A stretch of DNA of 62,196 nt from Moraxella pluranimalium. Lineage in GTDB: Bacteria > Pseudomonadota > Gammaproteobacteria > Pseudomonadales > Moraxellaceae. Below the pieces are notes generated by a model. The model searched no databases. It was not told the origin of the DNA and worked only from the letters and a program-made list of their open reading frames with translations. Positions 18,205 through 27,564 of this stretch are shown one piece after another; position 1 is the first letter of the stretch; every line of letters begins with the position of its first letter. The translations under genes and the position numbers were made by a program. The stretch is taken from contig NZ_MUYU01000026.1 of NCBI RefSeq assembly GCF_002014825.1, positions 1 through 62,196 on the forward strand, in the 5' to 3' direction.

Positions 18205-18924
18205 ATGACCGATATTGCACGCAAACGCCCACAGTTTCAACCATGGCAAATCAATGTATTTGGCGTGTTGTTTTTGGCTGTCATTGTGGCGGTGTTGTTG
18301 TATTTTTCCAATACAGCTGAATATCGTGCGATACAGATTGAGCCGAGCAATCTGACCGATGCTGAAGTGGCATCGCTTGAAAAGGCGGTTGAGCCATTGG
18401 GCAAGGTGCAGTTTTTTGGGGCGGATTTATCCGCAATCCATCGAGTGGTCAGTGAGTTGTCTTGGGTGGGTAGTGCCAATGTGTATCGAGATTGGGACAA
18501 GGGCGTGATGGTATCGGTCAAGCCAAGAATTCCAGTGGCGAACTTTGGTAGTGAGCAGATGCTGGATGCTAGCGGTGTGGTTTATACGCCCGCCGACCCA
18601 AAGGCAGTGATGGATAAGTCGCTTGCCAATCTGTACAGCCGCCCCAAAGAAGCCGTCAATGTCATGCGTCAAATGCGTCGTATCAATACGTGGTTTGCGC
18701 CACTGAATTTGCACGCTGTGGATATGATTTTGACCCCACGCCAAACTTGGGTGATTGTCTTTGACAATGGACTGCGAGTGGTGGTGGATCATGAAGATAC
18801 TGAGCAAAAATTATACAGTTTATCTGTACAGCTTAGTGGTCAGCTCAAATCAGAAGTTGCCAAAATCGCTTCTGTGGATTTAAGATATAAAAACGGTTTT
18901 GCAATCGCTTATAAGCATCGCTAA
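18205..18924 (+). CDS. ftsQ: cell division protein FtsQ
   Basis: Bitopic divisome protein linking early and late division proteins through FtsB/FtsL. 239 residues (E. coli 276). A short cytoplasmic N-terminus (TDIARKRPQFQPWQ) is followed by one membrane helix at about 17-35 (INVFGVLFLAVIVAVLLYF). A POTRA domain (about 40-110) and the FtsQ beta domain with VSVKPRIPVANF and RQTWVIVFDNGLRVVV complete it. The sequence is diverged, so the call rests on motif pattern plus position between ddl and ftsA. No strong ribosome binding site is visible upstream of the ATG. Confidence 0.88.
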   Translation: MTDIARKRPQFQPWQINVFGVLFLAVIVAVLLYFSNTAEYRAIQIEPSNLTDAEVASLEKAVEPLGKVQFFGADLSAIHRVVSELSWVGSANVYRDWDKGVMVSVKPRIPVANFGSEQMLDASGVVYTPADPKAVMDKSLANLYSRPKEAVNVMRQMRRINTWFAPLNLHAVDMILTPRQTWVIVFDNGLRVVVDHEDTEQKLYSLSVQLSGQLKSEVAKIASVDLRYKNGFAIAYKHR

Positions 18925-19017
18925 TGCTGATGATTAGCAAAGCCAAATAATGAATGATGGGCGGTCATCATCATTCGCTTAAGCTTGTTTTGTTGAACAA
19001 GATGGTTGTTGGATTTT

Positions 19018-19035
19018 CTTATCCTTGTGGATAAG
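19018..19035. promoter_or_regulatory. perfect DnaA box in a hairpin upstream of ftsA
   Basis: TTGTGGATAA at 19025-19034 is the exact reverse complement of the consensus DnaA box TTATCCACAA. Together with CTTATCC at 19018-19024 it forms the inverted repeat CTTATCC-TTGT-GGATAAG, 36 bases before the ftsA ATG. Confidence 0.45.
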
Positions 19036-19070
19036 TGTATTTTATTTGATAATTGAGAATTTGAATAACG

Positions 19071-20378
19071 ATGGCAAATCTACAAGCGGTCATGCATATC
19101 AGCTCATCAGCGGTATGCACCGTGATTGGTCAATTTGAAAACACCCAAGAAGGCGCGCGTCCCAAGATTATCGCAGTCGGCCTTACGCATACTGACGCCT
19201 TTATGCAGGGTCAAATTGTAAATCGTGAGCACCTATTATCAGCCGTGCATAAATCGCTACAAGAAGCGACAGACATGGCAGGCGTGAGAATTTACAATCC
19301 CTTGATTTCATTCTCAACACCGCTTATGACATCAGACAATGATATGCGTACGGTGGATGTGATGCACGAGTCGGGGCTGATTGAAGCTCAGGATGTGCAT
19401 TTGGCTCAGCAGTTGATCGAAGATGACTTGGCTAGACAAGATCGCACCTTATTGCAGTGCTGTCAGCAGATGGTCATGCTTGATACCGATGAGCAGGTGC
19501 AAGATGCGATTGGCTTGCGATCCAAGCAGATTCATGTCTATAATCACGTCATGAGCTTGCCGGCGAGTACGCATCAGCAAATACTTGATTTGATTCAAGA
19601 TGATGAAATCACAGACCGTACCACAGTTTTTGATGGGGTTGCTGGTGCTCATTATGCCTTGACCAACAACGAAAAACAGCAAGGCGTGTGCTATATCGAT
19701 ATCGGTCTTAGTATGACTAAGATTTGTGTATATCACGAAGGCGTGCTGATTTATAGCGACTGTATCGCTGTGGGCGGACGCACGGTGGATTTGGACATTG
19801 CCAAAGAGTGTGGCATTGCGCTGGATGATACCGAAAGCTTTAAACGCCAAGAAGGCACGCTCAATGCCGAGCGTTATAGTCTAGGCTCGCACGTGATTTA
19901 TAAAAAAGGCACGAAGCACGAAAAAACCATGCTTCGCCGTGAACTCAATCAGGTCATCGAAGCCCGATATTATGGGATTTTTAGCGAAGTATTTGACCGC
20001 TTGACTAAGGCTAATCTATTCCATGCGCTAGATGCAGGCGTGGTCTTGGCAGGGGGTGCGTGTCAGATGGATGGCTTGACAGGGTTTATCCGCACAAACT
20101 TTGGTATCCCTGTGCGTCGTATCGCCAAGCCAACCAACATTCATTTTGACCCAAAGCATCTGAGTGACGACACCATCAAATCACTCAAGAAGCATTTGGA
20201 AGACAATACACTGCATTCAGCGATTGGCTTATTTTTGTTTAGCGGTAGTGAGCAATTTGCCCGTGACCAGCAAATCGCCCATATTGCCGAAGAATATAGC
20301 AATCCATTGGCGGATATTTGGACGAAATTTATGCAAAAATGGCAAATTGTTATTGCTTTGTTCAAGAAAGTTGCTTAA
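19071..20378 (+). CDS. ftsA: cell division protein FtsA
   Basis: Actin-like ATPase tethering FtsZ to the membrane and recruiting later divisome proteins. 435 residues. It has the SHS2 (1C) region near 90-165, the phosphate-binding CYIDIGLSMTKICVYHEG motif, VAVGGRTVDLDIAKECGIA, and VVLAGGACQMDGL in the second nucleotide site. The C-terminus (FMQKWQIVIALFKKVA) can form the amphipathic membrane-targeting helix. The first phosphate motif (MHISSSAVCTVIGQF) is diverged from the usual D-x-G-T. Start ATG 19071. The 146-base gap after ftsQ suggests its own promoter. Confidence 0.93.
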   Translation: MANLQAVMHISSSAVCTVIGQFENTQEGARPKIIAVGLTHTDAFMQGQIVNREHLLSAVHKSLQEATDMAGVRIYNPLISFSTPLMTSDNDMRTVDVMHESGLIEAQDVHLAQQLIEDDLARQDRTLLQCCQQMVMLDTDEQVQDAIGLRSKQIHVYNHVMSLPASTHQQILDLIQDDEITDRTTVFDGVAGAHYALTNNEKQQGVCYIDIGLSMTKICVYHEGVLIYSDCIAVGGRTVDLDIAKECGIALDDTESFKRQEGTLNAERYSLGSHVIYKKGTKHEKTMLRRELNQVIEARYYGIFSEVFDRLTKANLFHALDAGVVLAGGACQMDGLTGFIRTNFGIPVRRIAKPTNIHFDPKHLSDDTIKSLKKHLEDNTLHSAIGLFLFSGSEQFARDQQIAHIAEEYSNPLADIWTKFMQKWQIVIALFKKVA

Positions 20379-20535
20379 TTGATTTGCTAAATTGTTCATC
20401 AAATGCGATAATTAGTCAATTTAATGACTTGGTGTGATTTTGCACTGTATTTGCTTTTTTGTACAGCTTGATTGATGGATGAAAATCTGTGCAAAGAGTA
20501 CCCTGCTTTTTATTACTAAATTCTTGGAGTAGCAT

Positions 20536-21678
20536 ATGAAATTCGGAATGGCAGACGAGTTCCAACCTGAAACCAATGGTCAAGCACGTATCATCGTGTT
20601 CGGTGTTGGCGGTGGCGGCGGTAACGCTGTTGAGCACATGGTTCGCCAAAACGTCAAAGGCATCACCTTTGTCTGTGCAAACACTGACCTACAAGCACTA
20701 AACAAACTATCAGCACCGAACAAAATCCAAATCGGTGCTGAAGCGACTCGTGGTCTAGGTGCAGGTGCGAATCCTGAAGTGGGTCGCAATGCTGCTGAGA
20801 GCAACGAAGATGAAATCCGTGCGATGCTAGAAGGTTACGACATGGCATTCATCACCGCTGGTATGGGTGGTGGTACTGGTACGGGTGCAGCGCCTGTGGT
20901 TGCTCGTATCGCCAAAGAAATGGGCATCTTGACTGTTGCTGTTGTGACCACGCCATTTACTTTTGAAGGTAAGCGTCGCACTGCTGCTGCTCAAAGTGGT
21001 ATCGAAGCATTGACACAGCACGTGGACTCTATCATCACCATTCCAAACGATAAGCTAACCCAAGCTTTCCGCAACCTAACTATGGTTGATGCCTTCAAAA
21101 AAGCAGACGATGTATTGCTATATGCGGTAAACGGCTTGACCGAAACTATCGTAAACCCTGGTGTGATTAACATTGACTTTATGGATGTACGCACTGCCAT
21201 GACTGCCAAAGGTCATGCGATGATGGGTATTGGTCGTGCTAGCGGTAATGAGCGCGCTGCTGAAGCGATGGAAAAAGCCATCCGCTCGCCACTACTTGAT
21301 GACCTAAATCTACGCAATGCTCAAGGCTTGATTATCAATATCATCGGCTCAGGCGTTGGCATGGATGAAGTGATGACCATCGTTGCCAAAGGTCAAGAGT
21401 TGATGGCGGATGATGCCAACGTATTCTATGGCTTGGTAGAAGATGACAACATGGGCGACGAAATCCATGTGACTGTGGTTGCTACAGGTCTGACTGTCAA
21501 CACTCGCCCAGCAGCGGCACAGCCAGCAGTACAAGCACAACAAGCTCAGCAGTTGGCAAGCCACACCAGCGCTATCGCACAACAGGCTCAGCCAGTTGCT
21601 GAAGCACGCCCAGGTGCACCAAAGCCAATCAGCGTTGGTAGCTACTTGCAACAACAGCAACAACAAAAAAACAGCTAA
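20536..21678 (+). CDS. ftsZ: cell division GTPase FtsZ, with atypical C-terminus
   Basis: Tubulin-like GTPase that forms the Z-ring. 380 residues. [13 protein letters not shown] and the tubulin signature [13 protein letters not shown] are intact, as is the T7 synergy region [11 protein letters not shown]. After a Gln/Ala-rich linker (about 325-365) the protein ends [16 protein letters not shown]. The usual C-terminal peptide (D/E-IPxFLRxQ), which binds FtsA, ZipA and MinC, is not present in recognisable form; SVGSYLQQQ may be a degenerate version. Neither other reading frame contains it. Start ATG 20536 after GGAGTAGCAT. Followed by a terminator and a PHP exonuclease gene, not lpxC. Confidence 0.97.
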   Translation: MKFGMADEFQPETNGQARIIVFGVGGGGGNAVEHMVRQNVKGITFVCANTDLQALNKLSAPNKIQIGAEATRGLGAGANPEVGRNAAESNEDEIRAMLEGYDMAFITAGMGGGTGTGAAPVVARIAKEMGILTVAVVTTPFTFEGKRRTAAAQSGIEALTQHVDSIITIPNDKLTQAFRNLTMVDAFKKADDVLLYAVNGLTETIVNPGVINIDFMDVRTAMTAKGHAMMGIGRASGNERAAEAMEKAIRSPLLDDLNLRNAQGLIINIIGSGVGMDEVMTIVAKGQELMADDANVFYGLVEDDNMGDEIHVTVVATGLTVNTRPAAAQPAVQAQQAQQLASHTSAIAQQAQPVAEARPGAPKPISVGSYLQQQQQQKNS

Positions 21679-21691
21679 TCGTATAACACAA

Positions 21692-21726
21692 CAAGGCTCT
21701 ACTATGCGGTAGGGCTTTGTTTTTTG
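21692..21726 (+). terminator. rho-independent terminator of ftsZ
   Basis: AAGGCTCTAC-TATGCG-GTAGGGCTTT, then GTTTTTT. It ends only 8 bases before the next ATG. Confidence 0.75.
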
Positions 21727-21733
21727 ATGACTT

Positions 21734-22645
21734 ATGCCAAAAATAGACCTGCACGCACACAGCACCTGTTCTGATGGGACGAATACGCCGACCGAGCTTT
21801 TGACTAAGGCTGGGCAGATGGGTATTGATGTCTTTGCTTTGACCGACCATGATACGGTGATGGGGATTGATGAAGCACGGCACACCGCCGATGAGCTTGG
21901 CATACGACTGATTAACGGTGTCGAAATCAGCTGTCAGCATACGGTGACAGGTGGCTATGGCAAGCATCGTGAGATTGATAAAATCATCCATGTGGTGGCG
22001 CTTGATTTTGATGATGTGACCAAAATGCACACCGCACTACAAGCTTTGCAAGATAGCCGTCATCAGCGGGGCTATCTGATGGTACAAAAGCTTGGGGAGA
22101 TTTTGTGCGATGATACGGTGGATGCGCAAGCCTTGAGTGAGCATCTGTGGCAAGCGGTGCTTATCAAAGCAGGTGGCAATGCCAGAGCGGTGGGGCGTGC
22201 GCACATCGGTCAGGTGCTCTATGAGATGGGCTATGTGCATAATGTACAGGCGGCATTTGATAAATATCTGGCGGATAATAAGCCTGCCTATGTAGCCATT
22301 GACACCATCAGTATGGCGGATGCCGTGCGTCTGATTCATGACTGCGGTGGGCTTGCGGTGCTTGCGCATCCGACCCGTTATAAGCTGTCATCGACACGCA
22401 CCCAAAAGCTGATTAGTGACTTTGCCGAGTGTGGCGGCGATGCTTGTGAATTGCCGAACAATGAACCGATTAGCACGGTGGATATGGTCAGTCGTGCGAT
22501 TGCTAAGCATGGGCTACTTGTGTCATTGGGCAGTGATTTTCATGGGAGTAATATGCCATGGCGTAAGCTTGGCGTGACCACCAAGCCAAAAGCAGGGCAA
22601 GTGGGCGTGTGGACGAAATTTAAACCGTCTGTGATGGTAGAGTGA
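21734..22645 (+). CDS. rnm: PHP-domain phosphoesterase, RNase AM/TrpH family
   Basis: 303 residues, PHP domain. IDLHAHSTCSDGTNTP (about 4-19), ALTDHDTVMGIDEA, GVEISCQH, GLAVLAHPTRYK and LGSDFHGSNMPW supply the His/Asp metal ligands of the YciV/TrpH family. The E. coli member (RNase AM) is a 5'-3' exonuclease acting on short oligonucleotides and on 5' ends of rRNA, and on 3',5'-bisphosphates. Start ATG 21734 after the ftsZ terminator. Cytoplasmic: no signal peptide. Confidence 0.88.
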   Translation: MPKIDLHAHSTCSDGTNTPTELLTKAGQMGIDVFALTDHDTVMGIDEARHTADELGIRLINGVEISCQHTVTGGYGKHREIDKIIHVVALDFDDVTKMHTALQALQDSRHQRGYLMVQKLGEILCDDTVDAQALSEHLWQAVLIKAGGNARAVGRAHIGQVLYEMGYVHNVQAAFDKYLADNKPAYVAIDTISMADAVRLIHDCGGLAVLAHPTRYKLSSTRTQKLISDFAECGGDACELPNNEPISTVDMVSRAIAKHGLLVSLGSDFHGSNMPWRKLGVTTKPKAGQVGVWTKFKPSVMVE

Positions 22646-22678
22646 TTGGCAAGTTTGAATATATTTAAATATAGCGGC

Positions 22679-22717
22679 AATCAGATTATTTGAATTAAAC
22701 ATATTTTTAATCTGATT
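22679..22717. promoter_or_regulatory. inverted repeat upstream of the cyclophilin gene
   Basis: AATCAGATTA (22679-22688) and TAATCTGATT (22708-22717) are perfect inverted repeats separated by 19 bases. They could be an operator; no regulator can be named. Confidence 0.35.
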
Positions 22718-22737
22718 ATTTTATGCTACAATGCAAG

Positions 22738-22764
22738 GCGTTACGATGTTGTAACGCTTTTTTT
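22738..22764 (+). terminator. terminator hairpin just before the cyclophilin gene
   Basis: GCGTTAC-GATGTT-GTAACGC followed by seven T residues. It ends rnm transcription and lies 21 bases before the cyclophilin start, so it could also act on a transcript that starts upstream of it. Confidence 0.75.
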
Positions 22765-22785
22765 ATTAGTTTTGCAAGGATGATT

Positions 22786-23727
22786 ATGCCAACACTTCGC
22801 TCACTCTGCACAGCGCTACTTACGACACTTGCCATCAGTCTAGCTGCCCCTGCTATGGCGGATGGTGTGACCACGACGATTACACCTACTTACCGCAGTG
22901 TGAGTGAGATTTTGGCAGCATCGCCAAAGTCGGATTGGTATCGACTTGACCAGCGTAATCTGATTTATATCACGCTTGCCAATGATGCTAAGGTGGTGAT
23001 GGAGCTGAATGATACTTTTGCGCCAGAGCACGCCAAGCAAATTCGCCTACTTGCCAATCAGCAGTATTGGGATGATTTGACCGTGTATCGTGTGCAGGAT
23101 AATTATGTGGCGCAATTTGGTGCGCTTGATTATGAGACCGATATCCTTGCCAAGCCATTGCCAAAAGATGCCCAAAAATTACCAGCAGAATTTAGCATAC
23201 CCAAAGACAGCATTCGCTTGACGGCACTTGGGGACAAAGAGCCTTATTCGGATCAAATCGGCTTTGTGGATGGCTATCCTGTGGCGGTGAAGGATAATCA
23301 AGCGTTTTTGGTGCATTGCTATGGCATGGTGGGTGCAGCTCGTGATAATGCGCCTGATAGCTCAAATGCTACTGAGCTGTATGTGATGATTGGTCAGCCT
23401 GCACGACATATTGACCGTCAAATCACTGTGGTTGGGCGTGTGGTGCATGGCATTGAGCATCTGAGCACGCTCACTCGTGGCAAGGGCTCGATGGGATTTT
23501 ATACCGATGATCAGCCCGCGCCAATGGGTATCAAATCCATCCGTGTCGGCACAAACCTAACAGTGTCTGAGCAGATGCAGTTTGATGCGCTCAAGACCGA
23601 CAGTCAGACCTTTGTTGATGTCATCGATGCCCGTCGCCATATGCAGGGTGAATGGTTTGCTGTACCACTATCAGGCGGGATGGGGATCTGTGATACCCGT
23701 CAGACGATTCAGCTTGTCAAAGAGTGA
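22786..23727 (+). CDS. periplasmic peptidyl-prolyl isomerase, cyclophilin type
   Basis: 313 residues from the second ATG of an ATGATTATG pair, 7 bases after AAGGA. The signal peptide MPTLRSL...AAPAMA is cleaved before DGV (about residue 25). The mature protein has the cyclophilin core: VVMELNDTFAPEHAKQIRLL, YWDDLTVYRVQDNYVAQFG (catalytic-site strand), and a late VVGRVVHGIEHL. It probably catalyses proline isomerisation in the periplasm. It is longer than PpiA (190) because of an insert after the catalytic strand. Convergent with the transglycosylase gene, sharing a terminator. Confidence 0.85.
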   Translation: MPTLRSLCTALLTTLAISLAAPAMADGVTTTITPTYRSVSEILAASPKSDWYRLDQRNLIYITLANDAKVVMELNDTFAPEHAKQIRLLANQQYWDDLTVYRVQDNYVAQFGALDYETDILAKPLPKDAQKLPAEFSIPKDSIRLTALGDKEPYSDQIGFVDGYPVAVKDNQAFLVHCYGMVGAARDNAPDSSNATELYVMIGQPARHIDRQITVVGRVVHGIEHLSTLTRGKGSMGFYTDDQPAPMGIKSIRVGTNLTVSEQMQFDALKTDSQTFVDVIDARRHMQGEWFAVPLSGGMGICDTRQTIQLVKE

Positions 23728-23739
23728 TAAGCTAAAAAC

Positions 23740-23773
23740 AAAACGCCAAATCATTGATATTTGGCGTTTTTTA
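23740..23773. terminator. bidirectional terminator
   Basis: AAACGCCAAAT-CATTGAT-ATTTGGCGTTTTTT between the convergent cyclophilin and transglycosylase genes. Confidence 0.8.
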
Positions 23774-23776
23774 TGA

Positions 23777-25798
23777 TTAGAACGACGGATTGACCGTACC
23801 CATACGCTGACTAATCGGTGTCGATTGACCCAGTAGCACGCTATAAATGGTGGCATTTTCCATCACGTGCTTGACATAGGCACGTGTCTCGGCGTAGGGA
23901 ATGGCTTCGACATATTGGTCGGCGCTGATACTGCCATGCTTAGGAATCCATTTGCGAGCAGCGCCCGGTCCTGCGTTGTAGCCTGCGGTGGCGACGGCGA
24001 TTTGACCGCCTGCTTTATTGGCAAGGTCGCTTAAGAACCATGTGCCATAGCGGATATTGGTATCAGGGTCGCTCATACTGCCTGCGCTCTCACCCATGCC
24101 ACGAGCGATTTGGTTGGCAGTGCCCGGGATGATTTGCATCAGACCGCCAGCGCCTGCACCTGACTGCGCCGATGGCTGAAAGCGACTTTCTTGACGCATA
24201 ATGCCATATGCCCACGCAGGGTCAATGCCGACATTGCGACTGTGGCGGATGGTATTGTCATAATACGGCATTGGGTGCGATAGGGCGGCATTTCTTAGGT
24301 TATCCGTCGTCTCGATGGCTTGGATACTGCGATGGTAGTAGCCCAGATTGTGCGCCTTCGTCGCTGCTGCCAGAATCAGTGCGGTATCGCCTGCTTCACG
24401 AGCCTTACGCACTGCCCAGTTCCATTCACGGTTGATATGCTCAAGGCTTGCGTTATTTTGCATGAGTAGATAAGCACGGGCAAAATAGTCATTATTCATC
24501 ACACGCTCGGCATCTTGGGTGGTGACAGTTGGCAAAACATTACCGCCGATATCTGAGGGTGTCAGACGCTGACCCAGTCGGTCTTTGGCAAGTAGTCCAT
24601 AGTAGTCGATACCTGATGACAGATTGCCATACAGTCGCTTGGCATCGGCGGATTTGCCCGTTTGTTCATAAGCACGAGCCAGCCAATACTGCCACACACG
24701 CTCTTGCTGCTGTACTGCGGTCATTGCACCGATGGCGTTGATGACATCTTGCCATTGGCTAAAGTGAATGGCGGCTTGTGCGTAGTCTTCGGCTTCTTCG
24801 TAGTTAAACGGCTCGCCTAAGCTATTTTTGAAATAAGTCACCGAATCCATGCTAAAGCCTTCGTCGGTATTGACATTCATCCGCTTGACGGCAATGCTAC
24901 GCCACGCATAGCGACGAGCCATTTCAGAAATCAGTCGCTGACTGCGGTTGTTGTCTTGGCTGATGTCGTAGTTGAGCTGTGTCAAGGCTTCCCAATGCGA
25001 GCGATGTGCCAGCTGACTGATGGCGTAGATGTACAGATATTGATTAGCATCGCTATAAGGTTCTTGTTGAAATCTGGTCAAAAACGCATTGGGATTACTG
25101 CGAATTTCATTAATAATTTGATAACTGATTGGTAAGTTCAACTGATTAATGAGCGTCATGATATCGCCTGTTTTATCCAGTGGTGATTGACGGCTAGATA
25201 ATTGACGCTTATCAATGCGTAGCATACGCACCAGCTGTTCGTGCTTGTCAGTATTGGTGATGCGTGGGTTACTGCTCATCTCGGTGGCAAGCTTATCGCA
25301 TAAGGATTGATTGATTTGGGTGTTGAGCCAGACATTGGGTTTTTGGTATAGGGCACGCATACTGTCATCGCTTTGGTTGAATCCTAGAGCGATAGCGCAC
25401 GCTTCGGATGTATCGGGATTTTCGATGCTATTTGCCACAGCACGCACCGATGCGTAGTCGCCTTGACGGGCTTTGGTCTCGGCATAGTCGGCGGCGAGTT
25501 TTTCACTCATGACATTGCTTGGGTATTGGCGTACAAAGTCATTGACCGTGCTTGGGCTTTGGCTTGATAGATTGGCATTGAGTCGCCAATAGGTCGGATA
25601 GACGCCAAACAGCGTGCCTTGCATACTTTGTTCGTAATTGTATAAGGCGCTCATATTGGATTTTTGGCGGTCGGCATCAATGAACTGATAAATACTGCCA
25701 TCATTGGCATTGCCTTTGGCGCACGCCACTTGGGTGATAGCGCCGATGGCACATAGCAGGGTCGCACAGTGAAGTTTGGTAATCTTAAAAGTTTTCAT
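23777..25798 (-). CDS. slt: soluble lytic murein transglycosylase
   Basis: Slt70-type enzyme cleaving MurNAc-GlcNAc bonds to leave 1,6-anhydro ends; acts in the periplasm. 673 residues, near the 645 of E. coli. It has an N-terminal signal (KLHCATLLCAIGAITQVAC), a long superhelical alpha domain, and the SLT catalytic domain near 535-650. That domain holds GIMRQESRFQPSAQS with the catalytic Glu, GLMQIIPGTAN and ATAGYNAGPG. The Cys after TQVA might be lipidated, but Gln at -3 is a poor lipobox, so a plain signal peptide is as likely. Confidence 0.93.
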   Translation of the reverse strand: MKTFKITKLHCATLLCAIGAITQVACAKGNANDGSIYQFIDADRQKSNMSALYNYEQSMQGTLFGVYPTYWRLNANLSSQSPSTVNDFVRQYPSNVMSEKLAADYAETKARQGDYASVRAVANSIENPDTSEACAIALGFNQSDDSMRALYQKPNVWLNTQINQSLCDKLATEMSSNPRITNTDKHEQLVRMLRIDKRQLSSRQSPLDKTGDIMTLINQLNLPISYQIINEIRSNPNAFLTRFQQEPYSDANQYLYIYAISQLAHRSHWEALTQLNYDISQDNNRSQRLISEMARRYAWRSIAVKRMNVNTDEGFSMDSVTYFKNSLGEPFNYEEAEDYAQAAIHFSQWQDVINAIGAMTAVQQQERVWQYWLARAYEQTGKSADAKRLYGNLSSGIDYYGLLAKDRLGQRLTPSDIGGNVLPTVTTQDAERVMNNDYFARAYLLMQNNASLEHINREWNWAVRKAREAGDTALILAAATKAHNLGYYHRSIQAIETTDNLRNAALSHPMPYYDNTIRHSRNVGIDPAWAYGIMRQESRFQPSAQSGAGAGGLMQIIPGTANQIARGMGESAGSMSDPDTNIRYGTWFLSDLANKAGGQIAVATAGYNAGPGAARKWIPKHGSISADQYVEAIPYAETRAYVKHVMENATIYSVLLGQSTPISQRMGTVNPSF

Positions 25799-25978
25799 AA
25801 CTCATCTAATGTCAAATGATGGATAAAGGTTTGTCTAGGGTATCAAATCAAGGTTGCTTGGATGTATAAAAGTTGTAATTAACAGTCCAATTATAAAGCC
25901 CAAACAGGGTACAAGCAGGACAACAGGCAAATCCGATAGGGATTTTTGGCATTATCCTACCACAACCTTGACCAATTA

Positions 25979-25987
25979 TGCTAAAAT
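25979..25987 (+). promoter_or_regulatory. extended -10 promoter of miaB
   Basis: TGCTAAAAT, 35 bases before the chosen miaB ATG. No -35 at standard spacing was seen. Confidence 0.45.
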
Positions 25988-26022
25988 AACCCGTTTATTT
26001 CGTCATTTTGGAAAACCCCGTC

Positions 26023-27492
26023 ATGAAAGTCGCCACGTTTGACCCAAAAGCCCACCAAAGCACCGCCACTAACACAATTCATAACAACAGTCACGATTTG
26101 CCTGTGCAAAATGTCGCCGACATCAGCGACAAAAAGACCAAAAAAGTCTATATCGTCACGCAAGGCTGTCAGATGAATGAATATGATTCTGAAAAAATGG
26201 GCGATGTGCTGGGTCAATCGCATGGCATGGTCGTCACCCATGACATCAATGAAGCTGATGTGCTACTCATGAACACCTGCTCCATCCGTGAAAAGGCGCA
26301 AGAGAAGGTCTTTAGTGAGCTTGGCAGATGGCGTAAACTCAAAGAAAAAAATCCAAATCTCGTCATCGGTGTCGGTGGCTGTGTGGCATCCCAAGAAGGG
26401 GATAATATCCAAAAACGCGCACCCTATGTCGATATGGTCTTTGGTCCGCAGACCTTGCACCGCTTGCCTGAGCTGTACGAACAATCCACCAAACAGCACG
26501 ACGAACTGCCAAAAAACCGCATCGGCGTGGTTGATGTGTCGTTTCCAAGTATCGAAAAATTTGACTTTTTGCCTGAGCCAAAGGTCGAAGGCTACAAGGC
26601 GTTCGTCTCTATCATGGAAGGCTGTTCAAAATACTGCTCATTCTGCGTCGTGCCTTATACCCGTGGCGAAGAGCTGTCCCGTCCGCTTGATGATGTCTTG
26701 GCTGAGATTGATGCTTTGGCAGAGCAGGGCGTGCGTGAGATTAATCTGCTTGGTCAAAATGTCAATGGCTATCGTGGCGAAAAAGACGACGGCACGATTT
26801 GTCGCTTTAGCGAGCTATTGCACTATGTCGCGCATATCGATGGCATCGAGCGTATCCGCTACACCACAAGCCACCCGCTAGAGTTCACCGATGACATCAT
26901 CGATGCGTACAAGAGCATTGATAAGCTTGTCTCGCACCTGCATCTACCTGTCCAAAGTGGCTCAAACAACATCCTAGCTGCGATGAAACGCAATCACACG
27001 GTGGATGTGTATATCAATCAGATTAATAAGCTCAAAGCGATTCGTCCTGATTTGCACTTATCGAGTGATTTTATCATCGGCTTTCCCGGTGAGACTGATA
27101 GCGATTTTAATGAGACGCTACAGCTTGCCAAGGACTTGGATTTTGACCATTCGTACAGCTTTATTTATTCAAAACGCCCGGGCACGCCGGCATCTGAGCT
27201 GCCTGATGATGTCAGCTTTGAGACCAAAAAAGCTCGCTTAGCACAGTTTCAAGAAGTCATCAAAGAATCCACCTTTGCCAAGACTCGTGCGATGGTCGGT
27301 CAAGTGGTGCGTGTGCTTGTCGAAGAGCCTGCCAGTCGCTACGAAGGCTATCTGCATGGTTCGGCGGATAATACTCGCTCGGTGGTCTTTGCCGGTGATG
27401 AGTCATTGCTGGGTAAATTTGTCATGGTCAAAATCACTGCCGCCAAAAGTATGCACCTAGTCGAAGGTGAGCTGGTCGAAGTCATCGGCTAA
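26023..27492 (+). CDS. miaB: tRNA-2-methylthio-N6-dimethylallyladenosine synthase
   Basis: Radical-SAM methylthiotransferase converting i6A37 to ms2i6A37 in tRNAs reading UNN codons. 489 residues. The UPF0004 domain carries [14 protein letters not shown] and the auxiliary-cluster cysteines ([17 protein letters not shown]). The radical-SAM motif [16 protein letters not shown] provides CxxxCxxC, and a C-terminal TRAM domain (about 420-489) follows. I use ATG 26023, giving MKVATFDPK; a TTG five codons upstream is in frame. The first 35 residues are an extension with little conservation. Monocistronic or followed by the GNAT gene. Confidence 0.96.
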   Translation: MKVATFDPKAHQSTATNTIHNNSHDLPVQNVADISDKKTKKVYIVTQGCQMNEYDSEKMGDVLGQSHGMVVTHDINEADVLLMNTCSIREKAQEKVFSELGRWRKLKEKNPNLVIGVGGCVASQEGDNIQKRAPYVDMVFGPQTLHRLPELYEQSTKQHDELPKNRIGVVDVSFPSIEKFDFLPEPKVEGYKAFVSIMEGCSKYCSFCVVPYTRGEELSRPLDDVLAEIDALAEQGVREINLLGQNVNGYRGEKDDGTICRFSELLHYVAHIDGIERIRYTTSHPLEFTDDIIDAYKSIDKLVSHLHLPVQSGSNNILAAMKRNHTVDVYINQINKLKAIRPDLHLSSDFIIGFPGETDSDFNETLQLAKDLDFDHSYSFIYSKRPGTPASELPDDVSFETKKARLAQFQEVIKESTFAKTRAMVGQVVRVLVEEPASRYEGYLHGSADNTRSVVFAGDESLLGKFVMVKITAAKSMHLVEGELVEVIG

Positions 27493-27564
27493 GTTTGGTA
27501 GCTAAGTTTGGTAATTATTTGTGGCAATTATTTGTGCTAATTATTTGATAATCAAGGGAATGTG

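Noticed and set aside
21648..21668. CAA-rich run at the 3' end of ftsZ as a phase-variable repeat
   Set aside because: It is interrupted (CAA/CAG/AAA) and encodes a Gln tail; length changes by codons would not switch expression.
22723..22785. Upstream start for the cyclophilin gene at 22723
   Set aside because: It would translate the terminator hairpin and place the signal peptide internally; the ATG at 22786 has an AAGGA site at proper spacing.
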